Below are positions 38,647-46,787 of a stretch of DNA of 46,787 nt, piece after piece. The stretch is from contig NZ_SMKW01000074.1 in assembly GCF_004348985.1 (NCBI RefSeq), positions 1-46,787 on the forward strand, read 5' to 3'. The stretch comes from Saccharopolyspora elongata (GTDB taxonomy: Bacteria > Actinomycetota > Actinomycetes > Mycobacteriales > Pseudonocardiaceae). The notes under the pieces are model-generated. The model did no database searches and was not told where the DNA came from. It worked only from the letters and a program-made list of their open reading frames with translations. Each line of letters begins with the position of its first letter. The stretch's first letter is position 1. The position numbers and the translations under genes are program-made.

Positions 38647-41622
38647 GTGAATCGGGAGCGGAACGCGCAGTACGACGCATTCATCTCGTACAGCCATGCA
38701 CTGGACGACAAGCTCGCGCCGGCCGTGCAGAACGAGCTGGAACGCTTCGCCAAGCCGTGGTATCGGCCCCGGGTGCTGCGTGTCTTCCGCGACGAAGCCA
38801 CGATGGGGGCCAACCCCGGTCTGTGGCCGGCGATCGAGAACGCGCTGCGGGCGTCGCGGTGGTTCATCCTGCTGGCCTCGCCCGAGGCGGCCGCGTCCAA
38901 GTGGGTCGCGAAGGAAGTCGATCTATGGCTGCGGGAGCGGTCCGCGGACACCTTCCTCATCGCGCTGACCAGCGGCGACCTGGCCTTCGACGAGAACGGC
39001 GAGGTCGACTGGTCGCGGACCGACGCGCTGCCCGAGGTGCTGCGTGATCGTCTGCCCCACGAGCCGCGCTGGATCGATCTGCGAAACCTGAACAAGGTCG
39101 AGCACATCGACCGGGAGGATCCGCGCTTCCGCGAAGCCGTCGCCGATCTCGCCGCCCCGCTGCACGGCGTGGACAAGGACACGTTGATCGGCGGGCACAT
39201 CCGCGAGCACCGCAGAACCATGCGCACCGCTAGGATCGCGGGGACGACCCTCGTGGTGCTGATGCTGCTGGCCACCGCGGGATTGGCCGGCTCGATCATG
39301 TTCCAGCGACAAGCGGAGCAGGAAGGAAACCGGAACCTCGCCCGGTTCCTCGCGGCCGAGGCGGAGGTGATCCGCGAACGCCAGCCCGGTCTGGCCAAAC
39401 AACTGAGCCTGCTCTCCTACCAGATGGACCGGGAAGCCGGCCGCGACGCGCTGTCCAACAGCCAGCAGACCCCTGGCGTCATCAACGAAGGGCAACCCGC
39501 CACCGACCTCGCCACCAGCTCGGACGGCCGGGTGCTCGCGATCTCCACGCGCAATGAAATCGTCCTGCGCGACGGCCGCGGCACCGGCTCCGGGCGGATC
39601 GATGGCCAGCTGGTCGGGCCGATTGCGCTCAGCCGAGATGGGAGAACCCTCGCCGCCGCGACGTACGACAACGCCGAGACGGGGCCGGTCTCGGGGTCGA
39701 CCACCCTGCGGCTGTGGGACATCACGGACCTCACCCATCCCAGGGAGATCGCCGCGTCGACGCAGAACGCCGCCATCACCGCGCTCACCTTGAACGACTC
39801 GACCCTCTACGCAGGCACGGCGGTCGGCGAAATCCTGTTATGGGACGTCCGCGACCAAGCGCCGACGAGCCTGCCGACGCTCGGTGCACATGCGGCGACC
39901 GTCGACTCGCTTGCCGTTGCGCCGCAACGCAAACTGCTCGCCAGCATGGGTGTCGACGGCAAGGTCCGGCTGTGGGATGTCGCGAATGCGGCGAGTCCGG
40001 TTCCGGTCACCGAACTCGCCGGCGCGGCGTACGAGAGGCGATTGAGCGAGGCGAAACCGCTGCACCGCGTAGCCTTCGACGCTTCCGGCGATCTGCTCGC
40101 CACACCAGGGGATTCCGAGGACGGCGACGACAAGCTGAACCTGTGGAGAATCGAGGATCCGCGGAATCCGCGCCTGAGCAGCGCCACCACCGAGGACTCG
40201 GGCTTCGGCCCCGGTGGGAGTAGTTGCTGGGAAGGCGTCTCCTCGCTGGCGTTCAGCCCGGCAAACCAGCACATCGTCGGCGCGTGCGGGGTCAACTGGC
40301 AGGTCTGGTCCTACGGACGCGACAACCCCGACGTGATCGGGCGTGGTGCCACGAGCACAGCACCATCCGGAGGCATGCAGGGCAATCTGGTCGTGTTCGA
40401 TCCCAGTACCTCACGTCGGTTGCTGCAGGCCACCGACCACGGCGTGCTGGTCTGGGACCTCTCCAACGCCGCCCAGCCCGGTGCCAAGTCCTTCCTTCCG
40501 GTGCCGCCGGCCCCCGGAGCCAAGATCAGCTACCGAGCCTTCGGGCAACGGCACTTGATCGCGTACCAGAGTTACTCCGGCGGTCCCACGAACACGCTCG
40601 TGGACGTGACCGATCCGCAGAACCGCGCATTACTCGGCGCCAGCCCGGCACCGAACATGTACATCGGCCAGGACATCTCGCTCAGCCCCGATGGCAGCAT
40701 GCTCGCCGCGGCCGAGGTCATCAGCGAAGACGGGGACGTGGGCGTGCGGCTGCGCAGCACCGCCGATCCGGAAGGCGAGCCGTTGTCGACCATCACGGAA
40801 CTGGACAACGGCATCGGCGTGCTGGCCTTCAGCCCGACGGCACCCATCCTCGTCATCTCGGACTACAACGGTGTGGACGCCAACAACCACGCGCCGCCCA
40901 CCCTCCGGATGTATGACATCGCCAATCCCCGGCAACCGCGGCAGCTCGCCCAGCTTCCGGTGACTGTGACCTCGGTCGTCTTCTCCCCGGACGGAGCCGC
41001 GCTCACCGCGAGCGCGGATCGCACCCAGTCGATCCCCGACGAAAAGCGCGCAGAAGTCTGGACTCAGCTGCGGACGTGGAACATCACCGATCCCGCAAAC
41101 CCCACCGAACTGTGGACGCACGACCTTCCCGCGCGTGACGGCCTCGCCTACGATTCCTTCGAATACCGGCCGGACGGCGCCTTGTTCGCGATGTACACCA
41201 GCGCCGGGCTGCTCCAGCTGTGGCACGTCGATCAGCACCGGCTCGTCGGCGAACCGGTCAACGTGCGCGTCGGCGAGAGCGGGAAGCTGACCTTCAGCCC
41301 GGACGGCACGCACCTCGCGTTGATCAGCACAACGGACTCGTCCGAACAGCGCATCGAGATCTGGGACGTGTCCGTCCCCGGGGCGCCGGTCCGGCAGTTC
41401 CACCTTCCCAGCGCCGGAGCGAGCTTCTACTCGTTCGCGTACAGCCCCGACGGCCGAACCCTCGCCGTCACCCGTGCCGACGCGGGCGTCGACCTCTGGG
41501 ACACCGATCCCTCGCGGATCATCCCGGAGCTCTGCAACGCGATCGGCGACCCGATCTCCCCGCAACAGTGGCAGTGGTACCTGCCGAACCGCCCCTACGC
41601 CCCACCATGCCAACAGCCCTGA
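38647..41622 (+). CDS. TIR domain - transmembrane - WD40 propeller protein
   Basis: A 991-residue protein. Residues 8-170 are a TIR domain: YDAFISYSH at the first strand, VFRDEATM in the BB-loop region, and WVAKEVDLW, whose E90 is where NAD-hydrolysing TIR domains have the catalytic glutamate. A single hydrophobic helix at about 197-219 anchors it in the membrane. From about residue 280 to the end are at least eight WD40-like blades, recognised by LWDI, LLWDV, LWRI, VWDL, LWHV, IWDV and LWDT ends. The propeller probably senses something or docks a partner while the TIR domain makes the signal or depletes NAD. The GTG at 38647 starts the TIR homology; the frame is open upstream but without similarity. 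Confidence 0.87.
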   Translation: MNRERNAQYDAFISYSHALDDKLAPAVQNELERFAKPWYRPRVLRVFRDEATMGANPGLWPAIENALRASRWFILLASPEAAASKWVAKEVDLWLRERSADTFLIALTSGDLAFDENGEVDWSRTDALPEVLRDRLPHEPRWIDLRNLNKVEHIDREDPRFREAVADLAAPLHGVDKDTLIGGHIREHRRTMRTARIAGTTLVVLMLLATAGLAGSIMFQRQAEQEGNRNLARFLAAEAEVIRERQPGLAKQLSLLSYQMDREAGRDALSNSQQTPGVINEGQPATDLATSSDGRVLAISTRNEIVLRDGRGTGSGRIDGQLVGPIALSRDGRTLAAATYDNAETGPVSGSTTLRLWDITDLTHPREIAASTQNAAITALTLNDSTLYAGTAVGEILLWDVRDQAPTSLPTLGAHAATVDSLAVAPQRKLLASMGVDGKVRLWDVANAASPVPVTELAGAAYERRLSEAKPLHRVAFDASGDLLATPGDSEDGDDKLNLWRIEDPRNPRLSSATTEDSGFGPGGSSCWEGVSSLAFSPANQHIVGACGVNWQVWSYGRDNPDVIGRGATSTAPSGGMQGNLVVFDPSTSRRLLQATDHGVLVWDLSNAAQPGAKSFLPVPPAPGAKISYRAFGQRHLIAYQSYSGGPTNTLVDVTDPQNRALLGASPAPNMYIGQDISLSPDGSMLAAAEVISEDGDVGVRLRSTADPEGEPLSTITELDNGIGVLAFSPTAPILVISDYNGVDANNHAPPTLRMYDIANPRQPRQLAQLPVTVTSVVFSPDGAALTASADRTQSIPDEKRAEVWTQLRTWNITDPANPTELWTHDLPARDGLAYDSFEYRPDGALFAMYTSAGLLQLWHVDQHRLVGEPVNVRVGESGKLTFSPDGTHLALISTTDSSEQRIEIWDVSVPGAPVRQFHLPSAGASFYSFAYSPDGRTLAVTRADAGVDLWDTDPSRIIPELCNAIGDPISPQQWQWYLPNRPYAPPCQQP

Positions 41623-41654
41623 GCAGTGGAGGCTCCGTTCATCCTTGCCCGGGG

Positions 41655-41696
41655 TCGTGAGTGGGCCATGCCGGTGAGAACCGTGAGCGCTCACGA
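41655..41696. terminator. Hairpin repeat with TCGTGAGTG end, copy 4
   Basis: TCGTGAGTG (41655-41663) pairs with CGCTCACGA (41688-41696). The right arm is part of a 14-bp perfect palindrome, CGTGAGCGCTCACG (41682-41695), so two alternative foldings exist. It lies between the convergent TIR-WD40 and SLOG-like genes. Confidence 0.55.
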
Positions 41697-41705
41697 GCGT
41701 TCGGG

Positions 41706-42182
41706 TCAGGCGCGGCGGGCGCCCGCCGGCCAGATGACCGTGACGGGGAGCCCGCGGTCGCGGGCGGCCGCGACGATGTCGGCGGTGCCGCCGGGTCCGG
41801 CGGGCGGGCGGCCGTCCCAGACCGCGATCAGGTGGTTCGCCGTGTCGAGCATGCGCAGCCCGGCCGCGAGGTAGGCCTGCGGTTCCGCGGCGACGTAGTC
41901 GAGCTCGACGGTCTCGGACGCCTCTGCGCGGAGCGCGTCGAAGGTCGCGAGGTGCGATTCGGGCAGCGAGTCGCGGTATTCGCTGGCCGGGAGGATCACG
42001 GCGAGCCGGCCGCCGTGGTCGAGCACGAGCCGCGCGAAGATGCTGTCCGCGCCGTCGGCGAGGCAGGTGAGCCCGATGAGTTCGGCGGCCTGGTAGCCGC
42101 CGATCTCCGCGCGCAGCCCGTCGGCCACCATTCGGGCGGTTTCCGCAGGCAAGCCCCTGTGCCCGGTGATCGCAACCCGCAT
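41706..42182 (-). CDS. SLOG-like (Rossmann, nucleotide-sensing) protein
   Basis: A 158-residue Rossmann-like protein. VAITGHRGLP at the N-terminus, LTCLADGADSIFARL and the C-terminal GGTADIVAAARDRGLPVTVIWP match stand-alone SLOG/LOG-like proteins (the superfamily of DprA, LOG and the ThsA sensor domain), which bind NAD-derived or other nucleotides. It could be an enzyme or a sensor. It converges with the TIR-WD40 gene, 83 bp away, and is followed upstream on its strand by the CGNR regulator. A function together with the TIR protein is an inference from position only. Confidence 0.65.
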   Translation of the reverse strand: MRVAITGHRGLPAETARMVADGLRAEIGGYQAAELIGLTCLADGADSIFARLVLDHGGRLAVILPASEYRDSLPESHLATFDALRAEASETVELDYVAAEPQAYLAAGLRMLDTANHLIAVWDGRPPAGPGGTADIVAAARDRGLPVTVIWPAGARRA

Positions 42183-42218
42183 CGAACGTCCTCTTCCTCG
42201 TGGTGAACGCCGGTCGGA

Positions 42219-42746
42219 TCAGGCCTTGCGGCGCGTTCGGTAGGCGCGCATCTTGTGGCGCGCACCGCAGATGTCCATGCTGCACCAGATGCTGTTGTTG
42301 CCCGGTGACCTGTCGTAGTACAGCCAGCGGCAGTCGTCGGCCCGGCAGACCTTGAGCCGGCCCTGCTTGCCGGCCAGCCCGTCGACCGCCAGGGTCGCGA
42401 TGAGCCGGCCGACGAGCCGCTCGACGGCGGACCCGTGCGCGGTCGGGATCACCACCTGGCCGTCCTGCCACTGAGGTGCCTCGAGCAGGCGGCTCGCGTA
42501 GTGGTTCAACTCCGCGGAGCCGGTTCCGGCGAGATGGTCGCGGATCGCCTCCCGGGCGCGCACCATCTCCTGACGCCCGGGTTCGTCCAGCTCGTCGGCC
42601 GCCTGGGGCCAGTCGTGCGCGCGCAGCCAGGCCTGGGCGCCTGTCACGTCCGCGAAGGCGTCCTCGTCGTGCAGGAAGCGCGCGGAGTTGCCGAACGCTT
42701 CGACTGCTTCCAGCTCGCCCGGTGCGGCCGGTCGGTCGTATGCCAC
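42219..42746 (-). CDS. CGNR zinc-finger transcriptional regulator
   Basis: A 175-residue regulator with an N-terminal ABATE-type domain (about 1-120) and a C-terminal CGNR zinc finger: C134-x4-C139 and C155-x4-C160, followed by GARHKMRAYRTRRK. The name-giving CGNR motif reads CGAR here, as in many actinobacterial members. Start is GTG. It is divergent from the alpha/beta hydrolase, with two palindromic elements between them, so it probably controls that gene and itself. The ligand is unknown. Confidence 0.88.
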   Translation of the reverse strand: MAYDRPAAPGELEAVEAFGNSARFLHDEDAFADVTGAQAWLRAHDWPQAADELDEPGRQEMVRAREAIRDHLAGTGSAELNHYASRLLEAPQWQDGQVVIPTAHGSAVERLVGRLIATLAVDGLAGKQGRLKVCRADDCRWLYYDRSPGNNSIWCSMDICGARHKMRAYRTRRKA

Positions 42747-42748
42747 GA

Positions 42749-42789
42749 CATCAGATTACCGGCATGTCGAATCTGATGGTAACGTTACC
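42749..42789. promoter_or_regulatory. Two palindromic elements in the CGNR/hydrolase promoter
   Basis: CATCAGATT (42749-42757) and AATCTGATG (42770-42778) form a 9-bp inverted repeat with a 12-base centre; a perfect 12-bp palindrome, GGTAACGTTACC, follows at 42778-42789. They occupy the 78 bp between the divergent starts at 42746 and 42825. Confidence 0.55.
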
Positions 42790-42824
42790 GCCATAGGCTT
42801 TGAGCTAGTAACGAGGAGGTCGAG

Positions 42825-43643
42825 ATGAACTGGGAGCTGCCGGAGCGGCACGAGTCGCCGCACGGAACGGTGCGCTGGGCGAGCCTGGGGCAGGGCGATC
42901 CGGTGGTGCTGATGCACGGGACGCCGTTCTCCTCGTACGTCTGGCGCGATGTCGCCGGAGCGCTCAGCGCCCGGCACCAGGTGTTCGTCTGGGACATGCC
43001 GGGCTACGGGCAGTCCGAGAAGCGCGACGGCCAGGACGTCTCGCTGGCCGCCCAGCAGGAGGTGTTCACGGGCCTGCTGCGGCACTGGGGTCTGCACGCC
43101 CCATCGGTGATCGCCCACGACTTCGGCGGCGCGGTGGCGCTGCGGACGGCGCTGCTGGACGGTGTCCAATATGGACTTCTGGCGCTGATCGACGCGGTGA
43201 GCGTGCGCCCGTGGGGTTCGGAGTTCTTCCGCCTGGTGCATGACGACCACGAGGTCTTCGAGGCGCTGCCGCCGAACCTGCACGAGGCGTTGGTCCGCCG
43301 CTACATCACGACGGCGGCGCACCGCGAGCTGCGCGGCGAGGTGCTCGACGCGCTGGTCGCGCCCTGGCTCGGCGAGGCGGGCCGGCCGGCGTTCTACCGG
43401 CAGATCGCCCAGGCCGACGAACGCTTCACCCGCGAGGTCGAGGACCGCTACGGGGAACTCGACTGCCCGGTCCTGATCGCCTGGGGCGACCAGGACGCGT
43501 GGCTGCCGCCGGAGCGCGCGAAGGACCTGGCGAAGCGGATCCCGCACGCCGAGCTGGCCTGGATCGGCGAAGCCGGTCACCTGGTGCAGGAGGACAACCC
43601 GGCGAAGGTGACCGCGCTCGTCACCGGCTTCCTCGACCGGTGA
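42825..43643 (+). CDS. Alpha/beta hydrolase with Asp nucleophile (haloalkane dehalogenase / epoxide hydrolase type)
   Basis: A 272-residue alpha/beta hydrolase. The oxyanion region is HGTP (31-34), the nucleophile elbow is AHDFGG with D99 in place of serine, the acid is probably in WGDQDAW near residue 227, and the catalytic histidine is H252 in GHLVQ. An aspartate nucleophile is the mark of haloalkane or fluoroacetate dehalogenases and epoxide hydrolases. A strong ribosome site, GAGGAGG, precedes the ATG. It is divergent from a CGNR regulator, which suggests inducible detoxification. Confidence 0.87.
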   Translation: MNWELPERHESPHGTVRWASLGQGDPVVLMHGTPFSSYVWRDVAGALSARHQVFVWDMPGYGQSEKRDGQDVSLAAQQEVFTGLLRHWGLHAPSVIAHDFGGAVALRTALLDGVQYGLLALIDAVSVRPWGSEFFRLVHDDHEVFEALPPNLHEALVRRYITTAAHRELRGEVLDALVAPWLGEAGRPAFYRQIAQADERFTREVEDRYGELDCPVLIAWGDQDAWLPPERAKDLAKRIPHAELAWIGEAGHLVQEDNPAKVTALVTGFLDR

Positions 43644-43801
43644 GTGCGAGGCGCCCCAGGGCTCGCGTCGAAGCCGCTGAAGCCCTTGAGCATGATCGGG
43701 AGAGCAGCCAGCCCTCCCGGCCCGTAGGACGGGTTTGACCGGTTGCGGATGGCGGCCTGGCTTGATCGTCATGTCGGAGGTCGGTGCCAGAATCTCGCGG
43801 C

Positions 43802-44929
43802 ATGGCGAGGAGAACGGTTCGGGAGCTGGCCGGCCTGCTGGTTCGTTCGGGCATGGTGGCGGAGGAGAAGTCCGCCGAGGTGCTGGCCGGCATCGGCAAG
43901 CGGAACGATCTGGACGAGGAGCTGGCGGAACACGACATCTTCGGTTGGCTGCCGGAATTCGGCATCGCGATCTCGGTGCACGGTGAAGACGTCGACTACG
44001 TCGAGGACTACTACCGTTACCTGCTGGAACGGGAAGTGTCCGCGTGCACGGGTGGCGCGGTGGTCGTCTCGGATCTCGTGCTGGTACGCGACGAGGACGA
44101 CTACGAGTTCCTGCACTTCCTGCGCAACGGCGAGCCCGTCTGGTGGTCGGTCGAGCACCAGTCCGATGACTACGCGGACCAGGGAGCAGTGGCGACGCAG
44201 ATCATCGACCTGACCCCGGGCGGCGGCGACCCGCGCGTGTTCTACCAACTCCGGCGGGAGGCGGTGGAGGCATGTCAGGACGATGTGCACGTCCTGGCGT
44301 CGCCGGCGCAGGCCAGGACGCTTCGCGACGAGTTCGGCCTCGATTTCTACGGGCCGGACGTGGAGTGGCCGCGTCGCGGGGCGGCACCGACGGCGGAGCC
44401 GGGCACGGTCGAGTGGTACCTGCAGGAAGACCGCCGGCTCATGACCGAATCGGCCAAGGAGTTCCTCGACCAGTGGCTGTCCGATATGGACGGTGCGCTC
44501 GACCGGTGGCGTTCCGGGTTCCTGCCGGAGGGCTTCCCCTTCGACTTCTCCATGAGCTCCCTGGGCGCGCTGGGGCGGCTCGTGCTCGACCGGTTCCCCG
44601 ACCGGTCGGCGGTCCGCGAGGCCGCCAAGGATCCGTTCGTCGTGGGCGCGGTTCGCTACCTCGGCGAGACGCTGATCCGGAACGGGCCGAACCACTGGGG
44701 TTACCAGGACCTGGTGGGGGACGCGGACGACTGGATGCCGAAGATCCGGCCCAACACCCCGGACGCCTTCCAGCTGATCGTGACCCCGTTGCACGAGCTT
44801 TGCGCTGCCGCCGGCGATCGCGATCCCACCATCCTCGGCAGGTCGGCCGAGGAGCTGCACGACTCGGTCGACCGGTACGCGAAGGCGCTGCGGGCGCTCG
44901 ACTCGAGGCGGTCAGAGGTGGACGTCTAG
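43802..44929 (+). CDS. Hypothetical protein (375 aa)
   Basis: I do not recognise this protein. It is soluble, acidic and rich in aromatic residues, with no signal peptide or membrane segment. Visible segments are an N-terminal helical part (1-45), a beta-rich part with VVVSDLVLVRDEDDYEFL, and a C-terminal helical part containing SLGALGRLVLDRFPDRSAV and VRYLGETLIRNG. Overall it reads like proteins found as immunity or regulatory neighbours in actinomycetes, but there is no specific evidence. A GTG at 43784 with GGAGG 3 bases upstream is an alternative start; the ATG at 43802 has no clear ribosome site. It overlaps the convergent glycosidase gene by 18 bp. Confidence 0.6.
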   Translation: MARRTVRELAGLLVRSGMVAEEKSAEVLAGIGKRNDLDEELAEHDIFGWLPEFGIAISVHGEDVDYVEDYYRYLLEREVSACTGGAVVVSDLVLVRDEDDYEFLHFLRNGEPVWWSVEHQSDDYADQGAVATQIIDLTPGGGDPRVFYQLRREAVEACQDDVHVLASPAQARTLRDEFGLDFYGPDVEWPRRGAAPTAEPGTVEWYLQEDRRLMTESAKEFLDQWLSDMDGALDRWRSGFLPEGFPFDFSMSSLGALGRLVLDRFPDRSAVREAAKDPFVVGAVRYLGETLIRNGPNHWGYQDLVGDADDWMPKIRPNTPDAFQLIVTPLHELCAAAGDRDPTILGRSAEELHDSVDRYAKALRALDSRRSEVDV

Positions 44930-46787
44930 GCACTGACCTGCGCTGATCGTGCAGGTCTCGGGGAATCGGAGCAGCGGGCCCGATTCGTCGGCGCTCGCTC
45001 GCACGTCGACCGGAGCGCCGTCGAGGGTGGCTCGCGGCTCGGCGGTGGTCGCGTCGAGGCGGAGGGTCCGCAGCTCCAGGCGGCCGTGGTGGAGCTCGAT
45101 CGTGCTGGTGCGTTCGGATTCGCTGCGCGTCTGCCGGTAGCGGCCCCAGCCCTCGGCCGTCGCGAAGGCCGCCGCGAACTCCTCGGCGCGGATCTTGGGG
45201 GCGAAACCCAGATGCCCGTTGGGGCCGTGGTGTTCGAAGCCGAGCGCGCTCAGGTAGGTGCCGAAGCTGGCCATCGAGCGCGCGTAGTGGTCGCTGCACT
45301 CGATCTCGTTGTACGGGTTGCGCCGCAGCGGGCCGTACCGGTCGTGCACGGAGCGGGCGATCGCCAGGCCCTCGCCGACCATGCCCTCGGCGATCAGATG
45401 CGCGGCCACCTGGTACTCGATGCCGTGCCAGGCCTCGTTGAAGTAGCTGGTCGACCAGTTGTCGCCGGCCTCGTCGCCGCCGCCGTCCGGCCAGGTGCAC
45501 ATCACCAGCGCCGGGACGTCGGCGTCGTAGAAGATCCGCCCGCCGTCGATCGGGCTGTGCTCCCGGTATTCCATCGGCCGGGGCACGAAGTTGTGCCGCC
45601 AGATGCTGCGCAACGCCGACCTGGTCGGCTCGGGCGGCAGCACGCGGGGCAACCCGAGCTGGGCGGCCCAGCTCTGCCCGAGCAGCTGGTCGGCGAAGCA
45701 GCCCCGGTTGGTGTTGACCGAGCCCGGGTGCGCCGGGTCGAGCTCGTGCACGAAGTACTCGCCGTTGAACAGGTCCCGGACGATCACCTCGGTCCCGCTG
45801 GCGGCCAGTCCGGCGCAGCGCCGGGCGAACGCGTCGTCGCCGACCTCGCGGGCCATCGCCTCCCCGGCCCGCAGCGCCGCGACGTACAGCCCGGAGAGCC
45901 AGCTGTTGCGGCCGAACCAGGTGGCGTCCTGGGTGTTGGGCTGCGCGCCGTCGAGGATCCCGTCGGGCTCGGCGTCGGAGCCGATCAGGTACTCGACCGC
46001 CTGCCGGGTTCGCGGCCAGACGCGTCGCAGCCAGCCGGAATCCGGTGACATCTGGTGCTCGCGGTAGATCCGCAGGACCGTCCCGGCCTGCCCGTCGACG
46101 GCCGGGCTGCGGTCGGCCTCGCCGCGCATGCTCAGCTGTCCGGTCGCGGCGTGGAATCCGATGCCCAGGTCGACGCGTTCCCGCGTGTCCCGCTCCATGG
46201 CCGGGAACAGCCGGGCGAGCGCGTGCGCGTAGTGCCACACGTGCGTGCAGGTGCCGGCGCAGCAGTAGGCGCCCTCCCAGCCGTAGAACCGGCCGTCGGC
46301 GAAGCGGTAGCAGGTCGACGTCGACAGGATCGTGGTGTTCGCGGCGATCCGCTCCAGGAACCAGTGCGGCAGCGTCGAATCCTCGTACCAGGCGCGAGTC
46401 CACGCCCGCGTCGCGCCGAGCAGCCGATCCTGTTCGCGAGCCAGCTGCACGACGACGTCTTGCGCGCTGCCGAAGCGGTTCGCGTAGTGCCGCAGCAGCT
46501 CCAGGCCGTGCTCCAGAAACGCCAGCCCTTCCCGGTCCGGCACCGGGAAGTACCAGGCCAGCGCGAACCGGATCGTCCGCTGTTCACCCGGATTCAGCAT
46601 CACGGCCGCCGCGACCACTCCGGCGCCGCGTCGCGTCAGTCCGTCTACTGTGGATGATCCTGGCGCCGGTGCGAAGACGTCGCTCGGTGACTCGAAGGTC
46701 TCCGTCGCCGGGCAGACCCGCGCCCGGTCGGCGCCGAGCACGGCCAGGGTGACGCTGCCGTGGTCCGGCAGTTCCGGCATGTCTCTT
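44912..46787 (-). CDS. GH116-type glycosidase (non-lysosomal glucosylceramidase-like), 5' end outside window
   Basis: At least 622 residues of a GH116 (GBA2/DUF608) glycoside hydrolase; the frame stays open to the right edge, so the N-terminus is missing. The visible part has the end of the N-terminal beta domain and the (alpha/alpha)6 catalytic domain: WEGAYCCAGTCTHVWHY, DGILDGAQPNTQDATWFG (the Asp of NTQD is where the acid/base of the family lies), the FNEAWHGIEYQVAAHLI stretch and YNEIECSDHYARSM. Family members hydrolyse beta-glucosides or xylosides, including glucosylceramide. No export signal can be judged. Confidence 0.85.
   Translation of the reverse strand, partial: RDMPELPDHGSVTLAVLGADRARVCPATETFESPSDVFAPAPGSSTVDGLTRRGAGVVAAAVMLNPGEQRTIRFALAWYFPVPDREGLAFLEHGLELLRHYANRFGSAQDVVVQLAREQDRLLGATRAWTRAWYEDSTLPHWFLERIAANTTILSTSTCYRFADGRFYGWEGAYCCAGTCTHVWHYAHALARLFPAMERDTRERVDLGIGFHAATGQLSMRGEADRSPAVDGQAGTVLRIYREHQMSPDSGWLRRVWPRTRQAVEYLIGSDAEPDGILDGAQPNTQDATWFGRNSWLSGLYVAALRAGEAMAREVGDDAFARRCAGLAASGTEVIVRDLFNGEYFVHELDPAHPGSVNTNRGCFADQLLGQSWAAQLGLPRVLPPEPTRSALRSIWRHNFVPRPMEYREHSPIDGGRIFYDADVPALVMCTWPDGGGDEAGDNWSTSYFNEAWHGIEYQVAAHLIAEGMVGEGLAIARSVHDRYGPLRRNPYNEIECSDHYARSMASFGTYLSALGFEHHGPNGHLGFAPKIRAEEFAAAFATAEGWGRYRQTRSESERTSTIELHHGRLELRTLRLDATTAEPRATLDGAPVDVRASADESGPLLRFPETCTISAGQCLDVHL

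Noticed and set aside
43641..43675. A fifth TCGTGAGTG-type hairpin after the alpha/beta hydrolase
   Set aside because: It shares only GTGAGTGCGA on one side; the opposite arm CACTCACGA is absent and the stem is poor.

Overview
The window is GC-rich throughout, uses GTG and TTG starts freely, packs genes tightly with ATGA/GTGA stop-start overlaps, and places GC-rich hairpins between convergent genes. This fits a soil actinomycete. The gene families (GlxA-type regulators, a CGNR regulator, TIR-WD40, SCP1.201 deaminase with Imm1, acyl-CoA catabolic operons) suggest a Pseudonocardiales member such as Saccharopolyspora or Amycolatopsis, but nothing here fixes the genus. I see no rRNA, tRNA, CRISPR array, replication origin or intact insertion sequence.

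Layout. 0.1-7 kb: an MHS-type transporter and an M20 dipeptidase in one operon, separated by a pair of perfect palindromes; then a divergent FAD monooxygenase, an acyl-CoA ligase and a LysR regulator. 7.1-15 kb: an operon of MFS transporter, R2-like diiron oxidase and SCP2-like protein; a GlxA-type regulator with a triple inverted-repeat array in front of it; a cysteine hydrolase; a DHA2 efflux pump divergent from an MFE-2-like dehydrogenase/PHP operon. 15-16.9 kb: a less GC-rich island on the minus strand holding a DddA/SCP1.201-type deaminase toxin, its Imm1 immunity gene, the broken 3' end of a second deaminase toxin and a second Imm1 gene. 17-23.5 kb: a TetR regulator and a TesB-like thioesterase, divergent from an ACAD, thiolase-like aldolase, DUF35 and NDP-forming acyl-CoA synthetase operon. 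23.6-33.7 kb: PhoD phosphatase, SixA-like phosphatase, AidB-like flavoprotein, a KAP NTPase fused to a receiver-like domain, three overlapping GNAT genes, an SDR, and an NRAMP-like transporter without the canonical metal motif. 33.7-46.8 kb: small membrane, STAS and GNAT proteins, an orphan CoxL-like molybdoenzyme, a TIR-TM-WD40 protein facing a SLOG-like protein, a CGNR regulator divergent from an Asp-nucleophile alpha/beta hydrolase, an unknown 375-residue protein and a GH116-type glycosidase cut by the window edge.

How it fits together. Much of the first 24 kb looks like uptake, activation, oxidation and thiolytic or aldol cleavage of a CoA-linked hydrophobic substrate (ligase, R2-like oxidase, ACAD, SDR, aldolase, thioesterase, transporters). 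Four intergenic sites of form TAGAR-N5-YTCTA sit in front of four of these transcription units, so they probably form one local regulon, possibly under the TetR protein at 17790-18419. Three further loci look like conflict systems: the deaminase/Imm1 island, the KAP-receiver fusion and the TIR-WD40/SLOG pair. The deaminase island, with its displaced toxin tail, is the most notable part of the window.
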